This document shows positions 1 to 9,433 of a stretch of DNA of 64,000 bases, in pieces. Origin of the DNA: Craspedostauros australis. Its lineage: Eukaryota; Bacillariophyta; Bacillariophyceae; Mastogloiales; Achnanthaceae. The DNA lies in assembly GCA_026770025.1 (NCBI GenBank), contig JAMXDE010000011.1:992001-1056000 (forward strand), written 5' to 3'. The first letter of the stretch is position 1. The number at the start of each line of letters is the position of its first letter. Under the pieces are notes generated by a model, which was given only the letters and a program-made list of their open reading frames with translations, searched no databases and was not told where the DNA came from. A program made the position numbers and the translations under genes.

Positions 1-605
1 ACGAACTTGACGACTGCGACCGACCGATGTATGACCAAGACATCGTTGACACCATCTTCCAGACAATCCATGCACCGGGATTGCAGATGCTCAAGTCCAC
101 ACTCAAGCTGGACTACAGCCGCAACCCAACCAATTACAAGACAGTCCTCTTGGAGTTTGCGAAGGAAATACCTGAGCATTCAACCAGCATGCGGGGCAAC
201 CGACAAGTCGCTCAAACAACCTCCAACGGCCGCACCACATCGCAAGGATCACCACCAGCCGTGGGCGCCATCACAGCTGATGGATCCCTGTACATCGGCA
301 AGTACAGTCCAAAGCAGTGGTTCAGCGCCGAGGTGCAGCAACACCGCGAAGAGATCCTGAAGGCCAGGGGCACGAAGCGCAACGGACGCGGAGGGAAGGG
401 CAAGCAGAACCTCCAGCGACAGGTCCAGCAACTCAAGAGACAAGTGAGCCAACTCAAGTCATCCGCATCCGCGCAACAGAAGCGCAATCACGATGCCAAC
501 GACGAGCCCGCCATGGATCGTGGGCAGCCAGCGTCCGATCGACACGACCAAGCTGGCACAGCATTTGGTGGAAGGGACTCCAAGCGACAGAACACCGGAA
601 GCTGA
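1..605 (+). CDS. Retrotransposon Gag, C-terminal part (partial)
   Basis: The frame is open from the left edge; the first in-frame ATG is at 27. It ends at a TGA at 603-605. The product is hydrophilic, with a Gly/Lys/Arg-rich stretch followed by a short Gln/Leu-rich predicted coiled coil, typical of the nucleocapsid-side end of copia Gag. No CCHC zinc knuckle is visible, although many copia Gags carry one just upstream of the protease. The ORF is in the same frame as pol, and the TGA is the only stop between them, so the two would form one polyprotein if the stop were read through. Whether the TGA is a real Gag terminator, a readthrough site or an inactivating mutation cannot be told from one copy. 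Confidence 0.65.
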   Translation, partial: ELDDCDRPMYDQDIVDTIFQTIHAPGLQMLKSTLKLDYSRNPTNYKTVLLEFAKEIPEHSTSMRGNRQVAQTTSNGRTTSQGSPPAVGAITADGSLYIGKYSPKQWFSAEVQQHREEILKARGTKRNGRGGKGKQNLQRQVQQLKRQVSQLKSSASAQQKRNHDANDEPAMDRGQPASDRHDQAGTAFGGRDSKRQNTGS

Positions 606-3600
606 TGGTGTTGGCGAGAGTGCACGTTAGTGGTGATGTTCGGTATCTGGATTCGTAATCTAAGACGCTGTTACTCACATACCCAACGACACTCTTGCGA
701 GTACACCAGTTGCATATCCGTGTTTCGTACGTCCCAAAGATCACGACGTGTTAGCACCATACATGCCAACAATCCGCATGATGGCCATGAGGTACAGTCC
801 AGGCTTGAACTGGACTCTCATGCCGACACCATTGTTGCCGGCCGACAGTGCGTGGTGCTACATTATACTGACAGGTGCTGTGACGTGTCACCATACACTG
901 ACAGCTATGATCCAGTCAAAGATGTGCCCATAGTGACAGCCGCAACTGGATACACATCCGCAGCAGGCCGGCGGTACATACTCGTGTTCAACGAGGCATT
1001 GTCAATGCCAAGCCTCGACCACTCGTTGGTCAATCCAAACCAACTGCGGCATCATGGCGTTGACATACAGGACAACCCATACGCTGGGAAGCCTATGGTC
1101 ATACGACATGACGAGCAGGGTTTTGCGGCGTGTCTGCAATCAGAGGGTACCACCATATACCTTGACACATGGAGGCCATCATCCGCAGATCTGAGCCAGC
1201 TACCACACATCGTACTGTCCAGCCCGACACCTTGGAACCCAGAACGCGTCCGGTTCCCAGTCATCCCATACCACGAACAGGAAGAGATCGAGGTCCGAAA
1301 CACGCATGCGGTTCGCTCATCCACCCACCACGCTGACATGGATAGCCATTATGGATCCATCAATTGCCATTTCAACCAACGGCTGATTCGGAGTGTGCGT
1401 GTGGATGAGAAGGCAATAGACCGCAAGCCTGCGGTGTCAATGGAGATGACGGACAACCCCGATGTCCATATCCCTGGTCCCATCACAGAGGACGAGATCC
1501 AGGTACCGAGATCGTTCCTGTCGGCTGATCGGCACTCGAAGATGACGGCCGAAGAGCTCAGCGATCGGTGGCACCTCAGCCTCGAGCAAGCACGGCTTAC
1601 TCTTCGGGCTACGACTCGGAACCTCGTGCGATCGGCGGTCATGCCGTTGGCTCGGCGCTACCGTGCCGATCGCATGTACATCCCAAAGCGGATCCAGGGG
1701 ACTATGGCAACGGATACGATGTATGCCCGATGTGAGGATCTACATGGGCACAAGTACTCGCAGATCTTCGCATCTCCTCAATTCTTCGTTGAGGCATACC
1801 ACATGTTCCGGAAGTCGGAGGCACATGAGGCCCTCGACACCTTCGTCCGTGACTATGGGGCTCCGGATATACTCATCGCAGACGGTGCGCCGGAGCAGGT
1901 TGGACCACACAGCCAATTCCGAAAACGATGTCGCAAGTACAACATCCAGTTGCATGTCACGGAAGTTGAGCGGCACAACCAGAACCCGGCGGAAGGTGTC
2001 ATTCGGGAGTTGAGACGGCGGTGGTACAGGGTCATGTTCAGGACGAACTGTCCCAGACGATTGTGGAGCTACGGGTTGACCCACCTCGCTGCCATCATGC
2101 AGCGCACAGCCAGCAATGCAGGAGGCTTACAGGGACGCACACCGATTGAGCGGTTGACTGGCGAGACGCCGGACATTTCGGAGTACCTCGATTTTGGATT
2201 CTACGATCGAGTGTGGTTCAAGCCGAACGCGGGGCTAGGTGAAATACAGGTGGGGCGATTCCTTGGTGTGGCACGGACGACGGGATCGTTGATGTCATAT
2301 TGGGTTTTGCCAGCGTCTGGCATTCCCATGGCGCGCACTACGGTGCAGCGGGTGACCACTGTTGAGATGGGTGTCGATGCCCACAAGGAGAAATTCGTGG
2401 CATATGATGCTGCAATAGCTCGGCGTTTCAAAGAGGAGCGGCTGGCGGTCACGGGAGGGAGGCCGCAGCTTTCCGCATGGGCCGAGCTGAATGACGACGA
2501 TCCCGACTTTGCGGCCGAGTTCTCCCGCACGTTCAGCAACGGGGACGTCGCGGAGGCCGATGACGCTTTCGACCCTGATACGTTCGATGGATACCTCAAC
2601 ATGGAGCTATCTATCGATCGCGGGGGAGAGTATCCGGAATTCGCTCGCGTCACAAAGCGGCTTCGCGACAAGGACGGCAAACCCATTGGGACAGCGGCCA
2701 CCAACCCAATCATGGATACACGGTTGTACGAAGTTGAGTTCAGCGACGGACACCGGCAATCCATGGCAGCAAACGTCATTGCGGAGAATTTATTCGCACA
2801 GATTGACGAAGAAGGCAACCGGCACGTGCTTATCGATGAGATCATTGATCATCGCAAGGATGCCAGTGCCATCACTCAGCAGAATGCCTTCATCACTGCC
2901 AAGAATGGAGTGAAGAGGCGCCGTGAAACAACCATTGGGTGGGATATTCTCATTCAGTGGAAAGACGGCAGCACGACGTGGAATGCATTGAAGGATGTCA
3001 AGGACTCATACTCAGTACAGCTGGCTGAGTATGCAGTGGACAATCGCATTTCAATGGAGCCAGCATTTGCTTGGTGGGTTCCCTTCGTGTTGAAAAAGCG
3101 CAAGCGAATTCTCGCGAAGGTCAAATCCAAGTATTGGGTTCGAACTCACAAGTATGGTGTTCGCGTGCCAAAGTCGGTGGAGGAAGCGAAGCAGGTCGAC
3201 CGTGAAAACGGCAATACCCTGTGGTGGGATTCGATCATGAAGGAGATGAAGAACGTCAGGCCGGCATTTGAGGTGTTCGAGGGGGATCAATCTGACATAC
3301 CCAACGGATACCAGGAGATCAAGTGTCACCTGATATTCGATGTGAAGCTCGGCGAGAATTTCAGACGCAAGGCCCGACTGGTCGCCGGGGGACACAAGAC
3401 ATCCACGCCATCATCGATCACATACTCCTCCGTCGTATCCAGAGATTCGGTTCGCATCGCATTGACCATTGCGGCAATGAACGACCTGGATGTCATGGCA
3501 TGCGACATTCAGAATGCCTACCTCACGGCAGATTGCCGTGAGAGAATCTGGACAAGAGCAGGACCAGAATTCGCAGCTGAAGAAGGAAAGATCATGCTTG

Positions 3601-4847
3601 TGAAGAAGGCGCTTTACGGGTTGAAGTCATCCGGAGCTGCATTCAGGGCCAAACTGGCCGGCGTTCTGCATGATAGCGGATTCAGATCGTCGCAGGCAGA
3701 TCCTGATGTATGGCTACGACCAGCAGCAAAGCCAGACGGATTCGAATACTACGAAATCGTGCTGTGCTACGTCGATGATGTGATGGCAATCAGCCATCAA
3801 CCCAAGCAAGTCATATCCAATATCTCAGCTGTGTTCAAGCTGAAAGGGGACAAAGTTGAGCCACCTGATATGTACCTTGGAGCATCGCTCGACAAGAAGG
3901 CGAACGAGAACGGCACCATGTGCTGGCGCATTTCATCAGAGAAGTACTGCAAGGCGGCTATCGAGAACGTGGAGTCAAAGCTGTCCGAAGAAGGTCTGCG
4001 ACTACCATCGGGATGCAAGACACCATTCACATCTGGATATCATCCAGCTGAGGATACTACAGCAGAGCTCAAGGCAGATGGGCTACAACGATTCCAAGAG
4101 CTGATTGGTGTGCTGCGGTGGGCAATCGAGATCGGACGGGTCGACATCTTGCTCGAGGTCTCCCTCTTATCTTCGTTCTTGGCGATGCCAAGGGTGGGAC
4201 ATCTACAGCAGGTGTATCACATCTTTGGATACCTCAAGAACACGAGCAAGCGCTCGATGTTGATGGATCCAGACCACCCAAGGATTTCGGAGGATCGATT
4301 CCAATCGTTTGAATGGGAAGATTTCTACCGAGACGCCGAAGAGCAGATACCCACAAATGCACCCAAGCCCAGAGGAAACGTTGCTTCCACCCACTGCTTT
4401 GTGGATGCCAGTCACGCGGCAGACAAAGCAACCCGCAGGTCGCAGACAGGCATCTTGATCTTCATGAATCGAGCGCCAGTCATGTGGTACAGCAAACGAC
4501 AAAACTCAGTCGAAACATCCACGTTTGGTTCGGAGTTCACAGCAATGCGGCAAGCAGTGGAAATGGTATCGTCGCTACGATACAAACTCAGGATGTTTGG
4601 CGTCCCGTTGGAGGGACCGACCAATATGTTCTGTGACAATGAAGCGGTGTACAAGAATGCATCGACACCCCACTCCACACTCTCCAAGAAGCATCACAGC
4701 ATATCATATCACCGGTGCAGGGAAGCTGTGGCAAGTGGGATCATTAGAGTCGCGAAAGAGGACACACTGACCAATCTGGCAGATGTATTCACCAAGACCA
4801 TGGCGGCCCCAAAACGGGAGACGCTTTTGGGTAGGTTTCTGTATTAA
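606..4847 (+). CDS. Retrotransposon Pol polyprotein (PR-IN-RT-RH)
   Basis: An open frame of about 1410 codons without a frameshift; the first ATG is at 636, but the frame continues back to the gag stop. Aspartic protease: LDSHADT, with the catalytic Asp codon at 813. The integrase core shows the DDE pattern (DTMYARCED near 1713, IADGAPEQ, and NPAEGVIREL), but the upstream region lacks an obvious HHCC zinc finger. A block with the pattern WKDGSTTW (near 2960), followed by an EPAFAWWVPF stretch, looks chromodomain-like and is typical of diatom copia Pol. Reverse transcriptase has YVDD at 3768-3779. RNase H starts near VDASHAADKA (about 4401) and runs to the end. All key catalytic residues appear present, so the element could encode functional enzymes. 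Confidence 0.9.
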   Translation, partial: WCWRECTLVVMFGIWIRNLRRCYSHTQRHSCEYTSCISVFRTSQRSRRVSTIHANNPHDGHEVQSRLELDSHADTIVAGRQCVVLHYTDRCCDVSPYTDSYDPVKDVPIVTAATGYTSAAGRRYILVFNEALSMPSLDHSLVNPNQLRHHGVDIQDNPYAGKPMVIRHDEQGFAACLQSEGTTIYLDTWRPSSADLSQLPHIVLSSPTPWNPERVRFPVIPYHEQEEIEVRNTHAVRSSTHHADMDSHYGSINCHFNQRLIRSVRVDEKAIDRKPAVSMEMTDNPDVHIPGPITEDEIQVPRSFLSADRHSKMTAEELSDRWHLSLEQARLTLRATTRNLVRSAVMPLARRYRADRMYIPKRIQGTMATDTMYARCEDLHGHKYSQIFASPQFFVEAYHMFRKSEAHEALDTFVRDYGAPDILIADGAPEQVGPHSQFRKRCRKYNIQLHVTEVERHNQNPAEGVIRELRRRWYRVMFRTNCPRRLWSYGLTHLAAIMQRTASNAGGLQGRTPIERLTGETPDISEYLDFGFYDRVWFKPNAGLGEIQVGRFLGVARTTGSLMSYWVLPASGIPMARTTVQRVTTVEMGVDAHKEKFVAYDAAIARRFKEERLAVTGGRPQLSAWAELNDDDPDFAAEFSRTFSNGDVAEADDAFDPDTFDGYLNMELSIDRGGEYPEFARVTKRLRDKDGKPIGTAATNPIMDTRLYEVEFSDGHRQSMAANVIAENLFAQIDEEGNRHVLIDEIIDHRKDASAITQQNAFITAKNGVKRRRETTIGWDILIQWKDGSTTWNALKDVKDSYSVQLAEYAVDNRISMEPAFAWWVPFVLKKRKRILAKVKSKYWVRTHKYGVRVPKSVEEAKQVDRENGNTLWWDSIMKEMKNVRPAFEVFEGDQSDIPNGYQEIKCHLIFDVKLGENFRRKARLVAGGHKTSTPSSITYSSVVSRDSVRIALTIAAMNDLDVMACDIQNAYLTADCRERIWTRAGPEFAAEEGKIMLVKKALYGLKSSGAAFRAKLAGVLHDSGFRSSQADPDVWLRPAAKPDGFEYYEIVLCYVDDVMAISHQPKQVISNISAVFKLKGDKVEPPDMYLGASLDKKANENGTMCWRISSEKYCKAAIENVESKLSEEGLRLPSGCKTPFTSGYHPAEDTTAELKADGLQRFQELIGVLRWAIEIGRVDILLEVSLLSSFLAMPRVGHLQQVYHIFGYLKNTSKRSMLMDPDHPRISEDRFQSFEWEDFYRDAEEQIPTNAPKPRGNVASTHCFVDASHAADKATRRSQTGILIFMNRAPVMWYSKRQNSVETSTFGSEFTAMRQAVEMVSSLRYKLRMFGVPLEGPTNMFCDNEAVYKNASTPHSTLSKKHHSISYHRCREAVASGIIRVAKEDTLTNLADVFTKTMAAPKRETLLGRFLY

Positions 4848-5641
4848 CAGATAGCCATGGGGAGTCGCATGAAGGGTAGCGAACGCGCGAGGTTTTTTGG
4901 GAGGCAAAATGCCGTTTTTCCTGCGCGCATACTACAACGATGAGGGGCGTTGTATAGGCACAGATGGCAGTCAGGCATACAGCCAGCATATGCCAATTCA
5001 ACGAGGGGACAGAGCGAGTTTTAGGGTCAAACGAGTCGCGTAGCTCGTATTGGTCAAAGATTCTGTGACCGTACAGTCATAAGCAACCAAGGTGGAGTGT
5101 TTGTGGCTGAAACAACACAAAGGGAAAAAACGAACAGAGCATGTGTCTTTGTTGGATTCATGGCATGCGGTCACAATCTGGTTCACAACAAGGAGTGTAT
5201 CAGCAATACACCAACAACAGATAAGCAATAGAAGACTGTCATCTGTGTGCCTGCGAGTGCTTCATTTCGCGTCCTGAGCACGCAAGCAAGCCAGAATCAT
5301 TCGATACGATTGACACATCAACGTCACTTCGGGAAGCGTCCATGTCTCCTGTGACACCCCCCAGAAAGGAATTGTCTTCCGCGAAAGTCTCAATCTGCAC
5401 TCCCTCTCAATACTACTAATACTCGTAGTAGATTGGCTACCTCACGCTCGCTCTTTGATTGGAGTAACGCATCCTGCCTGTCAGGACGACAGCACGAACA
5501 CAGAGTATTATATTCTACACACTGCTTTGTTCCCGCGGTATCTTAGTTCATGTCATGCAATAGAGGATTAGATACGACCATACAATAGACGCACTATTTC
5601 GCAGAGTATTGTTATGTGACGTTCTCACCTTGCAACGAAGT
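4848..5641. other. Probable 3' LTR and junction to host DNA, no gene
   Basis: This stretch follows the pol stop and precedes the 3' end of the beta-oxidation gene. It should contain the 3' LTR, but its ends cannot be fixed without the 5' copy. A 7-bp inverted repeat TACAACG/CGTTGTA flanks a purine-rich loop at 4933-4954. A second purine run lies near 5000-5020. An octamer TACTCGTA occurs at 5422-5429. I see no protein-coding signal. Confidence 0.5.
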
Positions 5642-7837
5642 CTACAGCTTGGAGAATGGATTGTCCAGACCGCCTTTGCGCAACTGTTTGCACCCTTCTT
5701 CGACGGCGACGCCGCGCTCGACACAGTGCTGCAGCAGCTTGCTGGGGACGAAGTAATCGGTGGTTGGGTACATGGCGGAGAGCTTCTTCAATGATGCCAG
5801 AATGTTCTCCAAGCCTACGTCGTTTTCGGCCCAGAACATGGGGCCACCACGATAGACGGGCCAGCCGTATCCGTAGAGGTAGACCACGTCAATGTCGGAG
5901 GGGCGTTCGGCGATGCCCTCCTCGAGGCAGAGGAAGCCGAGGTTGACGAGGGGGCACATGACCTGCTCGATCATCTGCTCCGGCTTGAAAGGGGCCTGGT
6001 TGGGCTTGGCGAATCGTGCCACGAGCGCATCAACTTCGGAGGAGGGCAGGGGCATCCTGCCCTTGCCGATGCGGGGATCGTAGGTGTACCATCCCTTGCC
6101 TGATTTCTGCCCCAATCGCCTCAGGTCGGCCACGATGACATCGGCGAGTTCGGGGTACCGCTCGGGGCGGTTCTTGGCCGGCGTGTTGCCGACCTTGGTC
6201 CAACCGCGTTCCTTGCGGATGTTGTATCCGATGTCGAGGCCTGCGAGGTCGCTCATCTGGAATGGACCCAACGCCATGCCGAACCTGAGGAACACCTTAT
6301 CGACGGATGCCACTGATGCAACGCCCTGCTCCAGCAGGAAGGTCGTCTCTGCGCCGTACGGGATTAGGAGACGATTGCCCACGAAGCCATCGCAGTTGCC
6401 CACCACGACGCCCGTCTTTTTGATGCGCTTCGTGAGATGCTGGAGGACGGCAACTGTTTCGATCGATGTGGCCTTCCCACGGACGATCTCCACGAGCTTC
6501 ATGATGTGGGCGGGAGAGAAGAAGTGCCAGCCTGCGAATCGGGAACGACGATCCATCGACAGAACCGATGTCATCTCATCAATGTCCAGCGTCGAGGTGT
6601 TGCTGAGCAGGATGGCGTTGGGCGGAGTGATCTTGTCCAACGATGTGAAGATCTTCTTCTTGATCTTCATGCTCTCGATGACCGCCTCCACGACGAGCAA
6701 GCACGGTGCGAGGCTCTCGAGCTTCTCGCTTCCGGTCAAGGAAGCCATCATGGCCGACGCCTTCTTTGGCGACAGCTTGCCACGCTGAGCGTGCGTCTTG
6801 ATGGTCTTCGTGAGGAATGCCATGCCTTTGTCAAGGGACTGCTTGTAGACATCCACGAGGATGACCTTGAATCCAGCCTGGAGCAACACCATGGCAATGC
6901 CGCTCCCCATGAGACCAGCGCCCGCAACACCGACGGTGTAGGATCCATAGGACTTGGAGAGGAAGGGATGGTCCTTGGGCGCCTTGCCCAACGGCTTTTG
7001 GGCTCTGCGGACGGCGAAGAAAGCATGCCGCCTGGCCACGCCTTGCGGATGGAGGAGGGAATCAATGAAGTGCTTGCTCTCGATAGCGTTGCCTTCTTCG
7101 ATGGGCAGAATGCATGCCTTGACGGCGCTCAGCGCAGCACGCACACCTGCTCCGCCCATCTGTTCGGAGGGGAGCTTTCGTTCCACTGCCGCAAAGATGG
7201 AGGCCAGCTCCGCCTTCGATTCCTTGATCTGGCGATGGCCAACGCGTCTGTCGTCCAGCGGCATGAGCTCCGCCCAGTCGGCCCATCGCTGCGCGCACTG
7301 CATCAAGGTCTCCCCGGGCTTGGCCACCTGATCGATGAGGCCGAGCTTCTGGGCCGTCACCGCATTCACCGGCTTGCCCGTGATGATCATGTCCAAGGCC
7401 TTTGCCACTCCAATGAGGCGTGGCAGACGCTGGGTTCCACCTCCCCCAGGGATGACGCCGACATGAACCTCGGGCAGCGAGAGACTGGCTGTCTTCGTGG
7501 CCACGCGGTAATGGGAGCAGAGGGTGAGTTCGCAGCCACCGCCGAATGCGACGCCATCCACCGCCGCAATTATGGGCTTGGGGAAGTTCTCGATCCGTTT
7601 GATGATATGTACCAACGCGAGGTCGCTTTGTTCGGTGTCGACCACCTTCGCGAATTCGGTGATGTCCGCACCGGAGGAGAAGTTGCCAGATTTGCCGCCC
7701 GTCAGAATGAGGCTGGTGATCCTGTCATCCTTCTCCGCAGCCTCCAACGCGTTCCACACTGCCCATCTCAGCTTGGCGCCCACGGGATTCAGCGGGTTGG
7801 CGCTCACCGTGCTGAAGTCAACGATAGTTGCGACCAT
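5642..7837 (-). CDS. Peroxisomal multifunctional enzyme (enoyl-CoA hydratase / 3-hydroxyacyl-CoA dehydrogenase)
   Basis: 731 residues, single exon, in the FadB/EHHADH family. The N-terminal crotonase domain (about residues 1-270) shows the SGADI oxyanion segment and the Glu-bearing GGGCEL and PEVHVGVIPGGGGTQR motifs. A central NAD-binding Rossmann motif GAGLMGSG is followed by SNTSTL and the catalytic-His segment GWHFFSP of 3-hydroxyacyl-CoA dehydrogenase, then GNCDGFVGNR and the C-terminal 3HCDH repeats. The protein ends in SKL, a canonical PTS1, so it should act in the peroxisome, hydrating enoyl-CoA and oxidising the 3-hydroxyacyl-CoA. The chosen ATG at 7837 has a strong ACCATGG context and starts right at the domain; the frame extends to an ATG at 7945, but that extension looks like leader. 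No thiolase domain is present. Confidence 0.93.
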   Translation of the reverse strand: MVATIVDFSTVSANPLNPVGAKLRWAVWNALEAAEKDDRITSLILTGGKSGNFSSGADITEFAKVVDTEQSDLALVHIIKRIENFPKPIIAAVDGVAFGGGCELTLCSHYRVATKTASLSLPEVHVGVIPGGGGTQRLPRLIGVAKALDMIITGKPVNAVTAQKLGLIDQVAKPGETLMQCAQRWADWAELMPLDDRRVGHRQIKESKAELASIFAAVERKLPSEQMGGAGVRAALSAVKACILPIEEGNAIESKHFIDSLLHPQGVARRHAFFAVRRAQKPLGKAPKDHPFLSKSYGSYTVGVAGAGLMGSGIAMVLLQAGFKVILVDVYKQSLDKGMAFLTKTIKTHAQRGKLSPKKASAMMASLTGSEKLESLAPCLLVVEAVIESMKIKKKIFTSLDKITPPNAILLSNTSTLDIDEMTSVLSMDRRSRFAGWHFFSPAHIMKLVEIVRGKATSIETVAVLQHLTKRIKKTGVVVGNCDGFVGNRLLIPYGAETTFLLEQGVASVASVDKVFLRFGMALGPFQMSDLAGLDIGYNIRKERGWTKVGNTPAKNRPERYPELADVIVADLRRLGQKSGKGWYTYDPRIGKGRMPLPSSEVDALVARFAKPNQAPFKPEQMIEQVMCPLVNLGFLCLEEGIAERPSDIDVVYLYGYGWPVYRGGPMFWAENDVGLENILASLKKLSAMYPTTDYFVPSKLLQHCVERGVAVEEGCKQLRKGGLDNPFSKL

Positions 7838-8432
7838 GGTTCTCTCGTCCTTTTGCTTCCTGCAGAGTGTTGTCGAGTGGAGTTGTTGGATTGCGTGCTT
7901 GAATCTAGTCGGAGCACACGTACGCACAACATATAACAATACCACGAAAAGGGTGGTACGGCTATGGACTGATGTTCTTGTGTGTCTGGTCGTGTTGAAT
8001 GGAGTGGTTTGTCGAAGATCTCGGGAACGCTTCAGTTTGCGTCATCGTCTCTCTTTCCTTGTGCGTGTTTCGTTGTTGTTCGTTTCGTTCGCCTTCATCT
8101 CCCAGTCCCGCGTGGTTCATTATTTGGTGGTGTTTCGTGTTGTTTTGGTTTCAGTCACGATCTGTTTCGTGTTCACGTGGGAATGCAAATCATGAGTTCC
8201 ATCACTTGCCGAACGATCTTTTCTTGAGTATCTTTCGGCATCATCCGTCACATGACACACCACCCTCATTCCCATGCAGAGGCGGCCTCGATCAACGTCA
8301 TCTCGATCTGCATCGACGTCATTTCCATGCGGATACACGGGTCGTCCACATCCATCAACCCGACGCCATCACTCAGCCATTCACCCAACATCCACCGATT
8401 CTGCTCCGTGAACAACCCTCGAGGCAACTCAA
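7838..8432. other. Divergent intergenic region
   Basis: Shared upstream region of the beta-oxidation gene (-) and the Lin0512-family gene (+). It is rich in T/G on the plus strand at 7980-8180, and the part nearest 8433 is rich in CA/CAT. No TATA box, RNA gene or repeat worth naming is visible. Confidence 0.4.
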
Positions 8433-9148
8433 ATGCAATCCATCAGCCGACGATCCTTTCGGCACCAAGCTGCATTGCCGTCACACCCACCGCCACGCGT
8501 ATCTCTGTTTCTACCATTGCTCTTGTTAGCAGCATTCATCTGTCCTCAACCGACAGCAGGCTTCAGTCTAAATCCTACCCATTCGACACGCACCGTCACG
8601 GGGCATATCCCCACAACCATCGCAAGCATGTCTTCCTCTTCATCCTTGCCAACATGGGAGAGAGGGGAAGGCGAACCACACGTGGAACAGATCCTCTTCA
8701 TCGAATGCGGATTTGGCAATGATTCCCATGGTCAAAATGCAACCAAAGCGGCAGGTGAGAGCGACTCTGCAGCACTCAAGAGAGCAATTCTCCTGCATGA
8801 ACCATTGCGCTGAATTCCAACCCAAAACAACACAACCACTCACATTACATTGCATCTGCAGTCCGCGCATGCCGCAACGCCATCGAATTCAACTCCATCC
8901 CTTCCATTCGTCGGCTCGTGCCGGGCGGGTATGAGAACCTGCGGTTGGATGTCGTTCTGGCGGTGCCCGCCAAGTACCGTGACTCGCTGGATCTGTCCAA
9001 GGTGGGCGACGTTTTCCCGTACGGTTCGGTGCGATTTCAGATTCAGGATGGTGGCATGATCGCGCCCAGCGGAATTGCCATTGAGCGGTTGGGCGACACT
9101 AACGACGACATGGTGATTGTGTGTGCCGCGGTCACTGTAGGTCATTGA
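8433..9148 (+). CDS. Lin0512-family protein with plastid presequence
   Basis: Two exons: 8433-8754 and 8862-9148 (107-nt GTGAGA...CTGCAG intron, phase 1), 202 residues. The mature part matches the conserved hypothetical Lin0512 family of bacteria and cyanobacteria (PF09585 as I recall): FIECGFGNDSHGQN, then TKAAVRACRNAIEFNSI across the splice junction, which confirms the intron, and later VFPYGSV and GMIAPSGI. The biochemical function of the family is unknown. The first ~60 residues are an extension: a basic start, a Leu-rich hydrophobic core (LFLPLLLLAAF), then a predicted cleavage site PTAG/F followed by a Ser/Thr-rich stretch. Phe at +1 matches the ASAFAP-type plastid-targeting motif of diatoms, so import into the plastid is inferred. 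Confidence 0.88.
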
Positions 9149-9433
9149 CTTGCACGTACGGTTCTGGAGGAAGAGTACGAGTATCTATCTGAAAGATGCA
9201 GCACTGCTTGCTTCAATCAGTGACCTACGAGCACGTCTCGCTGAAGATGCGGACAGGCAATTCTGATAAGAGACTGAAGAGCGATAGAATTGTCCTTCAC
9301 TGAAATACATGCGTACCCCTACTACAATCAGTAATCAGTCTCCCAGTTTAGACTCTTTTGTACGACTTTCATGTGCATCTCTCTCTCTCTCTCTCTCACT
9401 GGAAAGCGTTTATGGATTGGACTACACTATTTC

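Larger units (their letters stand above)
1..4955 (+). mobile_element. Ty1/copia LTR retrotransposon, 3' portion
   Basis: The window opens inside a copia-type element. The gene order is gag tail, aspartic protease, integrase, reverse transcriptase, RNase H, which is the Ty1/copia (Pseudoviridae) order rather than gypsy order. The 5' LTR and the start of gag lie outside the window, so the LTR pair cannot be compared and no target-site duplication can be checked. A purine run in a 7-bp inverted repeat (4933-4954) may mark the polypurine tract, with a possible LTR start at the TG at 4951; this boundary is a guess. The long intact pol argues for a fairly young insertion. The Pol sequence resembles the diatom CoDi lineages from memory of those families. 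Confidence 0.9.

Noticed and set aside
5150-5216. TGTTGG...CCAACA inverted ends, looking like a tiny LTR or MITE
   Set aside because: Only 67 bp and a 6-bp inverted repeat; too short for a copia LTR and likely by chance.
6437-7936. 499-codon plus-strand frame
   Set aside because: Exactly antisense to the beta-oxidation gene, no domain; an artefact of codon bias.
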